From: Malaya genurostris
Taxonomy: Eukaryota; Arthropoda; Insecta; Diptera; Culicidae
Length of the DNA stretch: 64,000 nt
Reading direction: 5' to 3'
Assembly: GCF_030247185.1 (NCBI RefSeq)
Contig: NC_080571.1
Location: 70,842,172-70,906,171, forward strand
The notes beneath the pieces are model-generated. The model ran no database searches, was not told the origin of the DNA, and saw only the letters and a program-made list of their open reading frames with translations. Positions 10,871 to 22,803 of this stretch are shown in pieces. Made by a program: the position numbers and the translations under genes. Each line of letters starts with the position of its first letter. The stretch's first letter is position 1.

Positions 10871-12436
10871 ATGGATCCATCACAGGAAAAACTGAAGCAA
10901 ACATCCTTGGCCGATACTTCCACCAGCGATGAGGAACGTTTTGAGGACGCTTCTAGCAAAGAATTCAACGAAAAAGCAGTAGATGAAGTAATTGAAAAGG
11001 TTACTGGAGTGAATGTAAACAATTCATCGCACACCAACACATCAGCCTCATCGGAACAAACCGAAAAGTTCGTCGATTGTCGGAGCGATCCCGGCAGTGA
11101 TGAGGAAGCACTGGCAAAAACTGACCCCCGGAATGAGGACGATTTTATCGATGATGAGTCTCAGCGTGACTTGGAAAAAGAGCTAACCGAAGAGGAAAAG
11201 CTAGCCAACAAGGCAAAAGCAGACGAACTCAAAGTACAGGGCAATGATTTATTCAAACAGGGCGATTTCGAAAAATCGGCCACCGTCTACACGGAAGCAT
11301 TGCGGATTTGCCCCGTTCAGTTTTCGGCAGAGCGATCGATTCTGTACGCTAACCGTGCGGCAGCGAAAACCAAACTCAGTTTCAAACCTTCCGCCATCGA
11401 CGACTGCACCAAGGCGATCGAGCACAATCCAAAGTACCTGAAAGCACTGCTCAGGTAATTTGAAACCCCGTTATGGTATTTTGATGAGAGATTCATGCTT
11501 GTTAGCGTTCATTACGAACATTCATTAAGTAATATCCTTAGGTTTTTTGTTTAAATACAGTATCATTTTGTTTTCTAAATTCGAATGATAGTTTTTCCTT
11601 TGTTTGTTTGGGTGTGCGTTATTGGACATAATGTTCAGTTTGAATTGAATTAATCCAGTTTTCTTTATTTATATTTGATGCTAATGAGTAATATTTTCAA
11701 TTACATGTTCCATTTTACAAAAATAATAAAAAAAACTGGATGTTTGGTTTCTTATCTTGCAGATTCAAACTTTTTTAGTTGGCATTTAAAAGACATGCTT
11801 CAAATATAAGCTTTTAAAGTTTTAATTGATAGAATTCATCCCAATAGCACTATTGGCACGATAGACCAAAATTTGATGAAATTATCTAAAATCAGTACAA
11901 CGTCAATTAAATATGATACTCTATTAGTTTTAAAAATTTGTGAGCTAAGGAACCAAGCCTCCTTCACATAACACACACATACACTTTGGTTAGAAGCAGG
12001 AAGGTAACACTCTGTACATAGATTTTGCAGTTTCTAATAGCACATTGCATTTAGACCATCGCATTTGACATGAAAAAAATAACCGAAATTGGCGTCCGCA
12101 CGCGACAGAAAGTACATCGTTTGTTTAAGTATTATCGAATCCACTTCCAGACGTGCCAACCTGTACGAAGAGGCGGACAAGCTGGACGAAAGTTTAGAGG
12201 ATTATAACAAGATCCTTGAATTGGACCCCGCCAACGTGGAAGCTAAAGCAGCCCAATTGCGGCTTCCACCGAAGATTCAAGAGCGAAACGAGCGGCTGAA
12301 GGAGGAGATGTTTGGTAAACTGAAGGACCTGGGCAATATGATACTGCGACCGTTCGGTTTGACGACCCAGAATTTCGAAATGAAGCAAGATCCATCGTCC
12401 GGGTCGTATTCGATCAATTTCAAAAGCGGCAAATAG
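10871..12436 (+). CDS. TTC1: Tetratricopeptide repeat protein 1 (TTC1)
   Basis: Two exons, 10871-11454 and 12151-12436, are joined across a 696-bp GT-AG intron and give 289 residues, the usual TTC1 length. The N-terminal third (about 1-110) is acidic and Ser/Glu-rich. Three TPR motifs follow at roughly 116-149 (start KADELKVQGNDLFKQGDFEK), 152-186 and 187-220, each a helix-turn-helix pair. The C-terminal block with LKDLGNMILRPFGL and the ending GSYSINF is characteristic of TTC1. TTC1 is a cytosolic TPR adaptor reported to bind Hsp90-type chaperones and G-protein subunits; no enzymatic motif is present. The start is the first ATG (GGTATGGATCC) of the open frame, with in-frame acidic sequence immediately after. 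The junction codon AG|A restores Arg, and the frame is open throughout. Confidence 0.95.
11455..12150 (+). other. TTC1 intron
   Basis: The donor is CAG|GTAATT and the acceptor is CACTTCCAG|A. AT-rich, with no internal gene or clear transposon. Confidence 0.85.
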
Positions 12437-12525
12437 TTCTTTTTCTTTGTTAGTTTTTGAGTTGATAAGTGAGTGTCTGTGAGCGTGAGTAAAATAAACC
12501 GTTTCCGTTAGTTTTTCAATCGAGA

Positions 12526-12531
12526 AATAAA
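12526..12531 (+). terminator. Poly(A) signal AATAAA, TTC1
   Basis: AATAAA lies 90 bp after the TTC1 stop codon; another AATAAA sits at 12493-12498. Either could direct 3' end formation. Confidence 0.6.
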
Positions 12532-12599
12532 ATATTACGAACAATTCGAGTTGTGGTATTTGTCGGATAGCCTTTCATCCTTTCCTTTGTGGAATTTAA

Positions 12600-13960
12600 G
12601 TATGAATAAAGCAACGAAATTCAACTCCAGAACAGACATCCAAAATTATACAAAACTTTCAAAAAACCTGTATTAAGCATACAAGTGAGAATTCGTAAAA
12701 TAATCATTGCATACGATTTTTCTTGCATGAATGGCAATTGTATGCAAGCTCGAACGCGAGTGCCCATAAGCGACTGCTGGGCTGCTCAAAGCGCCTCTAT
12801 AGGCGAATTGCTATTTGTTTATCTCTTTGCCAAGCAACCGATATATTCCTTATACACATTAATATCTCTTCTTTAATGTCTGTTCTCTGTGGTAATGGTG
12901 TCTTGTATTTCAGTATTCGCAAAGGTCCGTTTCTCACTGATAGAAGAACACATATCTTCACTGTGTATGTGTACAATCCAGAATGACGAGAGGTGCGTTG
13001 AGCCTACACGGAAGAGGAAAGACACATTGCAAGCGTATAGGTAATGTCAATAATGTGCGCATAAAAACAAGTTCCATTATCTTTTTTTCCGAATTCGATC
13101 AGATAAAACTATCATATATGTAGTTGAAAACGAAACAAATCAGTCGTTTCTGCTTATAATGGCAATTCAAGAAAAGTAGAAACTTCGAACGAAACCTTTT
13201 CCATTTTGCTGAAAACTGCTAATGAAAAATAATTTGGTTTCAGTTTCCTTGCACTACCACACATTCCATCAGCAACTAAAACATTTCTATATGGATTTTC
13301 TCTCGTAGATTTTGCTTTAAAATACAAATTTATATATCTTTAATTGAAATTCTAGCGAAATAGAAACCTTTGCTCGAAGTAGCCAAAGGCAATAAATACG
13401 GTATGTTGTTGAAAAACTCTTTATTCTTTCGGAAAACTGCTTTTTCACAAAACATGTTCAAATTTGTTTATTTTGTATAGCGCAAGGCAATACAGATGCA
13501 CTCAAGCAGTGTAGCTAAGCTTTCTAATATGTAACAACAAATCAAAAACTGCAATTTTCCATCAAACATCGACGAAGTATTGATCAAAATTGATATTTCA
13601 ATATGAAACAATGCTTTACATTTGTTTGAGCATATATTATTGATTATGTTTGAAATTTAAATGTAAACGCGCCTTTGATAAACTGGTTGCACTGAACATA
13701 TAAATTTGGTGTATTCATGCTAAAAAGTAGTGTTTATTTGACCATCCGCGAAAATTGGTAAGTATTTTACATCAATATTAAAATAGCAAGAAATTTGAAT
13801 TACAAAGGAATTTGTGAACGGGGGTCTGAGGTCTAAGTAAATAGTTCGCGCAGTACAATATAGGTGGAACTAGTGCATCGTGAAAATTTATTTTTATAAG
13901 AATTTATTCATACTGTCATGTCTGTTAGTCTGTGGCAGTAGTACCGGCTGCATCAAACGA
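12600..13960. other. Intergenic, nothing recognised
   Basis: AT-rich single-copy-looking sequence. Short frames at 12685-12986 overlap in two phases and show no family features. Confidence 0.5.
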
Positions 13961-13966
13961 GTGTAA

Positions 13967-14193
13967 TGTACGATTCAGACGGTCCGCCTTCTTCCGCCAC
14001 CGTCCCCGGTCAAAATTAGTTTAATACTTTATATACCGGAACGTTCACACGCTCCGTCCGTCAAGACGTTCCGCGACGGTGACGTTACGTGTGAATGTCT
14101 CCATAAGAATGCATGTAATTATTAATTAATGTTGACGGTGACGGTGACGGAGGTTGACTGTGACGGAAGGAGACAGATTGTCTGAATCGTACA
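13967..14193. mobile_element. Foldback MITE, TGTACGATTCAGAC family, TAA duplication
   Basis: A 227-bp element with inverted ends TGTACGATTCAGAC and GTCTGAATCGTACA, flanked by TAA at 13964-13966 and 14194-14196. The subterminal CCGCCTTCTTCCG is partly mirrored by GACGGAAGGAG. Internal GACGGT repeats are present. A third terminal-like copy (ACGATTCAGACGAT) lies at about 14293, implying a neighbouring partial member. Confidence 0.8.
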
Positions 14194-14653
14194 TAAGAGT
14201 CCCATGCTGTAATTAGGCTCTCTGACAGCTCACTTACAACCACAAATGCAAATGAGATTGGTTTGTTTTCATCAGGTAACGCATGCATTAAACACGATTC
14301 AGACGATCAATCAACTTCCGTCGACGTCCAGATTATTTTGATTAATTTTTTTAGCCGAATATTGCTCACGTATCCGACGTTAAAATGTTCCGTGAACTTG
14401 ACGTAGTGTCCTTCCATATGAATTGCTTACAATTAATGTTGTTGTTCCGTAAGCGTTCCATGCAGGTGATAGTCGCTTGATGCTGCGTGTGAATCGCTTT
14501 TGAATATTGTTTTGTTTTCATCAGGAAACGTGTTGGCCACTCATTTTTCAGTAGGGCCGCCGTTCATTTTTCACCGGGCATAGAAACCTCAATGGAAAAA
14601 TGTATCATACCACCAAAGTTATCAGCTGGTAGCTGCATCTTTCTTGTCAAATT

Positions 14654-14908
14654 CTCGGTTGATTTTCCAGAAGGCCGTAAGAGCAAGTGACAGTTTCTCT
14701 TTGTTTACTTTCTCTTCTATTAATTACCAAGCGTTTTACAAGTTTATCATTTAACTCTTTGCATAGAATGATGCCCGAAACTTTCGACTTTCAAACTGAA
14801 CTGTGAAATCCAAGAAAATCTTTTTAATCGCATCACAATATTCGAAAGAGAGAGTGAACAAAGAGAAACTGTCACTTGCTCTTACGGCCTTCTGAAAAAT
14901 CAACCGAG
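14654..14908. mobile_element. Foldback element with ~70-bp arms
   Basis: The ends CTCGGTTGATTTTCCAGAAG and its complement pair, and pairing continues through GGCCGTAAGAGCAAGTGACA to the TTTACT/CTCTTC block, with a unique loop. A diverged piece of the same arm occurs at about 10060-10110. The words TTTTCATCAGG at 14268, 14513 and 14917 suggest local duplication around it. The target duplication is unclear. Confidence 0.65.
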
Positions 14909-14939
14909 TTTTCATCAGGTGTAAGATCACACTCAGAAA

Positions 14940-15470
14940 AATATTACAGTAACCTGTTCCTCATGGTCATTTCAACTACACGCAGATAAAAACATTGTAA
15001 AAGTAACTAAATTTTGGTTTCTCGTAACGATTTATTTTATTGAAATAGTGACAAAAGAAAATTTGGTTTAATATATCTAAAATTGTTGCTTGAAACTACA
15101 AAACTAGATGTTTGATTTGTCTACGTGAATTAGTTTTTTTCAATAAATATTTTGTTAAAAACAACAAATATTTGACTTGTGCATTCCTGTCAGTTTCTTA
15201 ACAAACATTATCATAGTAAACTTAACTTACAAAATCAGTACAATGAACTAACTTTAGATGAAGGTAATATTTATAGTGCTTTGAATTTATAAACTTGGCA
15301 GTTGAAATAATTAATAAGATATAAATCTAAAATGATTATTATTTCTACTTACGTGTTTTGTTTCTTAAAATCCTTTTTTTTGTTTAGAGTAAAATGATTT
15401 CTTTCTAAATAATTTGGAGGGTTATTTTTGATACATTTTTTTGTCGATTTATTTTATTTTAGCAATTCTA
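14940..15470. other. Intergenic, AT-rich
   Basis: No gene or defined repeat seen. Confidence 0.5.
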
Positions 15471-15474
15471 ATTA

Positions 15475-15763
15475 CACTGAAGTCTTTTTTTATGCGAATT
15501 TACGTACCGCATAAAAAAAACCGCATAAAAAAACCGCATAACTCTGAAAATTCGCATAAAAAAAAACCGCATAACTCTGAAACTTCGCATAAAAAAAGAC
15601 CGCAGAAGGGCAAACCGCATAACTCTGAAAATTCGCATAAAAAAAACCGCGTAACTCTGAAACTTCGCATAAAAAAAACCGCATAACTCTGAAAATTCGC
15701 ATAAAAAAAGTCGCGTAAAAAAAAACCGCATAAAAAAAGACCGCATAAAAAAAGACCTCAGTG
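15475..15763. mobile_element. MITE with TA duplication and internal 32-bp tandem repeat
   Basis: The ends CACTGAAGTCTTTTTTTATG and CATAAAAAAAGACCTCAGTG are inverted and flanked by TA (15473-15474 and 15764-15765), which fits the Tc1/mariner superfamily. The body is a tandem array of about seven units built on GCATAACTCTGAAAATTCGC plus an A run. The regular unit keeps several frames open on both strands, so the predicted Met-Arg-Phe-rich peptides here are artefacts. Confidence 0.8.
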
Positions 15764-15769
15764 TACTTA

Positions 15770-16355
15770 CATTAATGAAATTACAATTATTTCCAAACCA
15801 CAATTATGGGCCTTGCATATCGGTTAAAATAGAGATATCCTGTAACAATTTTTTTTGTAAAGATAACGTGTAATACTATGAGGTTTCTAATATTATTGAT
15901 TATCAATACTTACGCTTGAATTGTTGAAATGCTCCACGTAAATGAAATGAGCAGATGAAATTTCACTTTTTGAAACACGTACAAACTATTTTGTTTATTC
16001 ACAGTAGAAAAAGTTTCTCTGGTTTAAAAGAAATATAACTGACACTGTTCATTTAAACAATAAACTCTGTTGTATCATCAAACTAATTAGATCATAGATG
16101 AAAGGAATCAAATTTTTCATGAACATAAAGATAAATTAGAATTTAATCAACAAAGATTTTGCCAATAAAATCAACGCAACTTTTGTCGATAGGCAAAAAA
16201 TTGGTAGTTTTTTTCAACAATAAAATCAGCTGGAACAGCAATTTTTTTCGTTGAGTTAGACCAAAATGTTGATTCACATCAAACAGAGATCATTGTTGAT
16301 GGTGAAGGGGGAGCTTTGAAAACCCCAATGGACCAAGATGTTGGTTACGATAGCA
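15770..16355. other. Intergenic, AT-rich
   Basis: No gene or clear transposon. The 20 bp before the next element (GGTTACGATAGCACTT) recur near 50355, so this too may be repeat-derived. Confidence 0.45.
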
Positions 16356-16359
16356 CTTA

Positions 16360-17757
16360 GGGTGGAGCCAAATACAAATTATAATACGGAGTACTCCGAC
16401 AAATTTTTGAGGACACATTTTGCATCGTGCGGTACATTGTCATGATACACTGTCAGAGTGACAATGTACTTTAACGAATTTCCTATAAAACTAGCAACAC
16501 TGAAGGGTAAGAACAAGTTCACTATAGTTACTGTTTATTCTAGTGAAAAATATGTAAACATGTTACTTACATATTTTGATCCTTAGGAAAACTATGGAGC
16601 GAAATTTCGGACGACCCTGTTTGTGTGTCACATCCCTCTACTAAGCAACTTCTCACCATTTCGAAAGCTTCTCGGTTTATTAGCCGGCGATATTTAGACT
16701 GATTGTTGCAGTTTAATACAGCAACGATAAACAAGCAAGTTTGTTTTGCACCGTAGCAACTAGCATAAAGCGTTGCCAGAAACGATCGCTTTCACATTTT
16801 CACACTATCGCAACGAAAGGGAGATATTTGCTAGGCTTACTTGTTCATGCTGTGAACCAAACATTGGCGATTCGTTTATATGGGACTTAGGGGTATTATT
16901 ATTTGTATTTGGTGGAGCTAGAGTGGGCGCGACACGCGACGCGATGCGAAAAGCGAAAGTTTTCCGATGAGAAATTGTAGCGAGTGTCAAAGTGACAGTA
17001 ATAACAAAACAATATAATTTAATTATATTCCTATTAATTGAAAGGAACATTCTGATCAATCACTGCAGCTCTATCCGAAGTTGTAGCTTTTTTTGCAGAA
17101 TGCAAATATTTCTCACGCGACAATGTTTTTTTCTCCAGTAGTTTCAACTTTCAAAGTTCTATTTCCAGAAGTAGTGCCGATTGGTTATTCTATTCGGAGT
17201 TCTCTTCCACTTTCTTGTTGAGAGGCGGAATAGAAGAGCAACTTGCCTAGTTCGAACATTTCAATCTGGCTAAATGCCATTTCAAATGAAACTTCTTCGA
17301 CGGTATCAATCATGTCGTTGTCGTTGTAATATACAGAAATAAAACCACCATTTAAACATTTATAGAAAATTTATGAACTTTTTTCCATCGAGATAATTCG
17401 AAATATTCTCAAAACTCATTGCACTTTCATTGACTGCACATGCCAGTAATTTTTAATATTGTCGAAATCTATTTCCAACACTTGCGCATTCCGTTAAAAC
17501 TGCTCCGATTAGAGCTTTGATATCAATAAAAGTATCTTCTTCCGCCACAACGAAAAATAATTTAATAACCTTTAGTCGCTCGTTAATCGCATGAAAAACT
17601 GTGCACGTGCTGCTTCGTTGGTTGTCGCACCGAAAATCGCTTGTCACTACGAAACGCCTCGTGTTTACTCTGAAATACATGTTGATTTTTTGCTGTAAAC
17701 AAATGAACGAAATACACAACTTTAATGGTCGCATCGCGTCGCGTGTCGCTTTCTCTC
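16360..17757. mobile_element. GGGTGAAGCC-family element, split by an insertion
   Basis: The left end GGGTGGAGC at 16360-16368, preceded by TTA, continues after a 543-bp insertion as TAGAGTGGGCGCGACACGCG (from 16919). From there to about 17500 the sequence is the reverse complement of the interior of 335-829. The right part ends near CGCGTCGCGTGTCGC at about 17740. It is longer than the 495-bp copy, so either it has gained sequence or the shorter one has an internal deletion. The right end is worn and no duplication was found there. Confidence 0.6.
16369..16911. mobile_element. 543-bp insertion inside the preceding MITE end
   Basis: GTGGAGC is repeated on both sides (16362-16368 and 16912-16918). 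The inserted DNA has inverted ends CAAATACAAATTATAATA and TATTATTATTTGTATTTG. Removing it restores the TIR of the host element. No coding frame of note. The duplication is 7-8 bp, so a hAT-type origin is possible. Confidence 0.7.
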
Positions 17758-17786
17758 TGGCATATGTTGGTTAATGGTTCCAATTT

Positions 17787-17862
17787 TCTTCTGCTCTCTT
17801 GTCTTGTAACAATAACGCTCCTGGGTTGGACAGAATTAACCCCAACCTCACAAAAAGAAAGA
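17787..17862 (+). pseudogene. LINE reverse transcriptase scrap
   Basis: The DNA here (CTTGTCTTGTAACAATAACG, then GGTTGGACAGAATTAA and CCCAACCTCACAAAAAG) closely matches positions 46430-46510 of the intact LINE, with about 18 bp missing. It is a short relic of the same family in the reverse transcriptase region. Confidence 0.75.
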
Positions 17863-17899
17863 ATTCTGAACATAATTTCAGATTTGGATTTTGATTTCA

Positions 17900-20090
17900 G
17901 AATGCAGAGTTCAGATTCATTTCAGATTGTTTGACGAATTTCATCATTTTTTGCTCTGTAAGGAATAAGTAAAACCAACAGAATAATTTTGTATTGTTCT
18001 AGAATGATTGCATGGAATAAAGTGATACTCGAATCCAGTGAATACGACCTTTGGTTCATGATTTATTGTTCATTTTATTTGTTTCATTACACTTAAACAA
18101 TTTCACTTGTTTCCCACTCACTCAAGATCATATTTTAACAGAATTATTTAGCTATATTTTACCTTATTCTTTCTTCTAATTTGAATTCTCGCGCTCGTAT
18201 TCTTTGCTGCTCACCAGTGCTTCCGTTCATCCATGATACTGTTTCATTCACAAGTCTCTTACTTTTCTGTTTACTTCTCTTTCGTCTTGCAACTTTCAGT
18301 CTAGAAAAATCTGATTTTTTTTGTTTGTCCTTTATAATACTACAATAAACTTTCTCTTGCGTGGTTACGTCGGCTCACATGAAACGGCTGGATATCTTGT
18401 CAATAAAATTCATAGCAGTACCATGTGATTGATATTGTTTACTTTGGATGATTCGGTTAAAAAACAATCTGAAGCAATTCGTCGGCTGACGATCACGTCG
18501 ATACTTTTGTGGGCGCTCCATCTCGCTTTGGATAGTATTAATGTTTGGTTGTTTTGTACACCGCTTTACTTCAGGATATTTACGCGTTTACGTTTAATTT
18601 CGTTCAAACAATGATTGTATGACGAATTAGTTTCTCGAAGACTTACGTCTTCTTTGAAATTTCTACTCTTACTCTTTCTCTTCGAAGTCCCTTGTTCGTT
18701 TGTTGACTGACTTTCTGTTTGTTATTACTAATGTTGGGACTCAATTTCCTTGTTCTGTTTGTTTGTGCTAGTAATGCGATAAGTTTATTACTTGATAAAT
18801 GTTTGTTTTTTTTTATTTCCCGATTCGGTGAGTTGGATAATTGCCAAGTCTAGAGTAACTTTTTTTCTTTTCATTACTGCAGCAGGTTGTACATCGATCA
18901 AATGAAAAGATGGCGCTGTTAGTGGTGATGACAATGCAATGGCGGTCTACTAGGTTTAGAGTTTGCTGAGGGTTTGTAAGCACTGATCGTTCAGTTTGTA
19001 TCTTAACAACATTTAACCTAAACTTAAGACCTGTGTTTGTTTGGTATTTCTTCGTTTTGAGAGTAATGTGTACGATTATGTATAAGTTTTATTGTGTAAA
19101 ATAAACATGATCGCTTAGAGGGCGATTTGAGTTCTTTCATGACGTTTCAACTAAATGATGACCATCAGTGCCTCACTTGTCAATGGGCTCTTTCCGGTCA
19201 GTTCAGGTGATTGGATTCGCCATTATCATGACTTTTCTTGTTGCACTGCTATTTATTTTTTAAGTCGATGTTGACGCTGAATTGTGTGATTCATATTTGA
19301 TTGATTACATCTAAACATAAACACGGATAAACAGATTACTTTGCCCCGGGCAGATTTCACAATTTCGCCCTAAACGGAGAAACATTTGCATCGAAACCGT
19401 CCCCGAGGCATTGTTTCGTACTTACATGCAATCACTCTAGCATAAATAGTTGTTTGCTTTGTATCTTCGATATGGTTATGCTGCAGTAACTAGAGGTGCC
19501 TATCGACTCCTTTCTAATATCTATGTGTTTTTTTGCGCTTTGTGTTACACCGGCTATTTTTTACGTTTCGTATTTGTCAATTATTTTTTTGTTTTGTTTT
19601 ATGCGACAGTTTTATTGTATGTTTATGCTGTTTTAATGCTCCACAGTGTCTATTCTATACTGTATGGTAAAATTCTACTTCAAGTAAAAATAGTTGATAA
19701 CAAAGGCGGATCAGTACTAAGCGAAATTGGGATGTTTCAGTTTCCTGTCAAATTCTACTTTGGGGTGTGATAGACATCACTGAATGTTCTAAGCACCGAT
19801 ATTGATATGGGAACAGACACCTTTTAGAAGTCTAGTGAAGTGCCTTTTGAATTGATAAAATCAGGGTGTGCGCTGTTATAAGGTTCTAAAAACCAAAAAG
19901 ATCCAAATGAGCAATTTTAGTCCCCTACATATTCTCTGTCAAACGAATAAATTGAAGAATAGTTCAGGAAGAATCTACAATATCTTAGTTTGAAACAACC
20001 ACAATTTTTTTTGCGTGTATAATCAATGTTTTCCGTTTTGATTTCATCACGTTACATTTACCAGCGATGGAGATCGAAGTAGGCGCAACC
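17900..20090. other. Unique-looking T-rich stretch, no gene resolved
   Basis: This 2.2-kb stretch lacks visible transposon ends and is T-rich on the + strand. AATAAA occurs at 19100-19105. It could be untranslated or intronic sequence of a gene whose coding exons lie elsewhere. The hydrophobic frame at 19450-19770 is a product of T-rich codons. Confidence 0.35.
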
Positions 20091-20330
20091 TAAAACTATT
20101 GGTTCACATTCAGGAACGGATTTCGAATTAAGTGGAGTGGACGAAACATTTTCATTCAGAATTCCATGTGGAGTTCCAGTATGAATTCCGAATCAATGTG
20201 AACTCCAGTGCAACAACCACCCACATTGTCTCAAAAACGGACTGGGTAATGGTTTCTTACAACACACTCGTTCAGTTTTATTCTCAAGTGAACAATTTGT
20301 ACGCACTTTTGCTTATTTAGTTCAAATGTC
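20090..20330. repeat. GAATTC-rich repeat copy
   Basis: Contains, inverted, the words CACATTGATTCGGA and GGAGTTC that also occur at about 23370-23410. It is a diverged copy of that foldback family. Confidence 0.4.
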
Positions 20331-20798
20331 CAAAAGTGAGATTTAACCACTAAAATCACTATGATTATTTCATATTTCGGTTTAATTCGCCTTACTCCAC
20401 ATTGGGAATCGATTCACATTTCTTGGAAATGAACTTATATTCAAAAAGCGGAAAACACTATTGAAATGTTCACTACTCTGTTACTATTTTCATCTAAATG
20501 AATTTTTATCCATATTATCTTTTTGGTCCTATATTCATCCTACTTAATAGCAATCAAAACAAAACAATGCACTGTTACACTCTCAGATCCAAAATATCAG
20601 AATTCTTCTTAAAAGGGCCGAATGTCAAATGTGAGACAACACACGATATTTTAGAACCAGTTTGGAATCAATTCTACTTTCAAAAACTATTGGGTCGTTT
20701 TCGTTTCCTTTCGTTTTACATTTAAAATTTTACTACAAGATTAATCTGGGTTGGCCCTTTTAAAAGTACGAAAACATCAGTTGCACAGCCGATGAAAC

Positions 20799-21075
20799 CA
20801 GTGCTGTCAACTGTTTTTTTTCCAAAAATCTGTATTTGGCGAAAAAATTTATCTGTGCAATATCTTTCACGAAAAATCAAACATCGATTTAGTGCGGAAA
20901 CTGATTTTGCGACCAAAAAAAAAAAGGTCGCTCGACCTGGTTTACCCCTATGGAATCCAACACAAAAACTGAAAATCGGTATTTATCTGTACGAAAATTG
21001 AAAAATCGGTATTTTGAGAGAGCATATCTGTATTCCTGTATCGAGTCCAAAAATCGGTATAACCTTGCGATACGG
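20799..21075. mobile_element. Relic of the hAT-like family at 29218-30232
   Basis: Shares TTTCCAAAAATCTGTAT near its left end, and ATCGGTATT...ATCTGT and AAAAATCGGTATA near its right end, with the longer element at 29218-30232. The terminal bases are worn and the duplication is not clear. Confidence 0.55.
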
Positions 21076-21079
21076 AATG

Positions 21080-22480
21080 AGATGGAAACAAAGCGCGATC
21101 AAGTGAATTGAGTGCAAACGTTCATCTCATATTTTTAAAGATTTCTATTCTCTAAAAGTGAATATTGCTAATTATGAAGCCACCCAGCATTGAATAGTGG
21201 TGTAATTATGTAAAATAGAGATCACGTTTTGAGACGAATCAATTAGTAGATATTCCGAAACATGACGAACTGTAAAACTTGAGATGAAAATGTTTTCCTA
21301 ATTGAAGAAAGAAGGCTTTAAGGTAGCGCTTCGCCGTGGTCACGGGAGTTCGCTGCCTATCCCGGGGTTTCACGCACTTTACCCAAAATTGTGAGAAAAC
21401 GGGGAAGAAAACAGAAATTCCAAGAACATACGATTCTAGATAATTAATTTTTCTATCGATTCGTATATAAATTGTGAATGATAAACGTTTTTATCGAAAG
21501 ATTTCGTGCGAGATTTGAAAATTAAATGAGTTTTTCCTTATTCTTTCGCACGCACACAATTTCAACGCATGCATTGGGGTGTGTAAAATGCCACATGCGG
21601 TAGACGCTAAGAACATTTCTTTTGTTTTCGTTGTCCGTTCTCTCTGCGTAAACGTTGAATATAGATGAGTAGAAAATGTAAGTAAGTGTTACTACTTTGT
21701 AAAATAATTTCTATTCATGTTTCAGTAGAACCAGAAATCAGTAATGATTTTCATCGCTACTAGCTTTGACGCTTTGTTGAAAACGTAGCACATCCCTACA
21801 TATGCGAGTTGTTTATAGCGCGAAAAGGGAAAAAGAAAACAAAATGTTTAACAAAACTCGCACGAAATCTCGCGAAAGAAAAGCTTTCTAGCTGGTATTT
21901 TTCGCCAAATGCATAGTAAGATCATTTACCTACAATCGTATGTTTTTGATTTTTCGTGAATCGGGCTAGTATTGGAGAAATTTGCAATTTTGCGTGAAAT
22001 TTCGGCGACAAAGCAAGAGGAAGCAGTGATTTGTCTCGCTTCGACCTGACCACGGCGAAGCACACACTTTGGTTCAGGTACGTTTCAACATATGATTCAT
22101 GCTCAAAGTATTGAAGATGAAATTAGGAGCTTAGATGAAAGAGAGAGCCGTTATCCTATATGCTGTTCGACGTGAATTGTAAAAATGTTTGATTATGTTT
22201 GAACATTATTAGGATTTATCATTAGGATCAAATTGTGTGTACGTAATTAAATAATTTAATGAACATAGATTTAAGTTGATTAAATTAATCTTTAAGCTAA
22301 TTTTTCTCCTCTATCGATGAGTGAATAATACTAAGAATTTGACAAATACCATCTTCACTCAAAAGTGAGTAAATCTAGCTTTACTCACTATATAGTAGTT
22401 CAATTTTTCAATTTTTAGCGGACGTGGGTAAAATTGTACTTACTTCAGAGTAACATTGAATGAGATTGAAGACTGCTGAT
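21080..22480. other. Intergenic, nothing recognised
   Basis: No gene. A word pair around 21320-21345 (AGCGCTTCGCCGTGGTCACG) and 22050-22070 (CGACCTGACCACGGCGAAGC) is inverted, so 21315-22075 may be a worn 0.75-kb transposon with short inverted ends. Confidence 0.4.
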
Positions 22481-22487
22481 TTCTGAG

Positions 22488-22778
22488 GCTGTGAACCATT
22501 TCGTGAATAATTTTTACTTTTGGTTGAAATCTGACACTTGAGTGTTTATTTTGTGTCGAGTAGTTAAATTTAACTAAAACTGCGGCCCATTTCGAAGTTT
22601 GACGGAATTAATATTAGAATTTTCATTGCACGATTTTTTTCAGTGTCGGAAAATATTCATCGATCTGTCAAAAATAACCATGTTCTATGTGCAGGGTTAT
22701 TTTCGACAACTTCAAAATAACCGCTCGAGTGTTAAATTTCAACCAAAAGTTATAATTAATCGCGAAATGGTTCACAGC
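22488..22778. mobile_element. 291-bp element with ~57-bp inverted repeats
   Basis: The left end GCTGTGAACCATTTCGTGAA and the right-end complement GCTGTGAACCATTTCGCGAT match, and pairing continues through ACTTTTGGTTGAAAT to ACACTTGAGTG/CTCGAGTGT. The same terminal word occurs alone at about 310-331, next to another element. Non-coding. Confidence 0.75.
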
Positions 22779-22803
22779 TTGAGTGTTCGATGAACAACCT
22801 GAT

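Noticed and set aside
15441..15803. Met-Arg-Phe-rich and Lys-rich proteins on both strands
   Set aside because: They are translations of the 32-bp tandem repeat inside a MITE.
19450..19770. Membrane-protein-like frame
   Set aside because: T-rich DNA yields Phe/Leu/Tyr/Val codons; no conserved motif or splice context.
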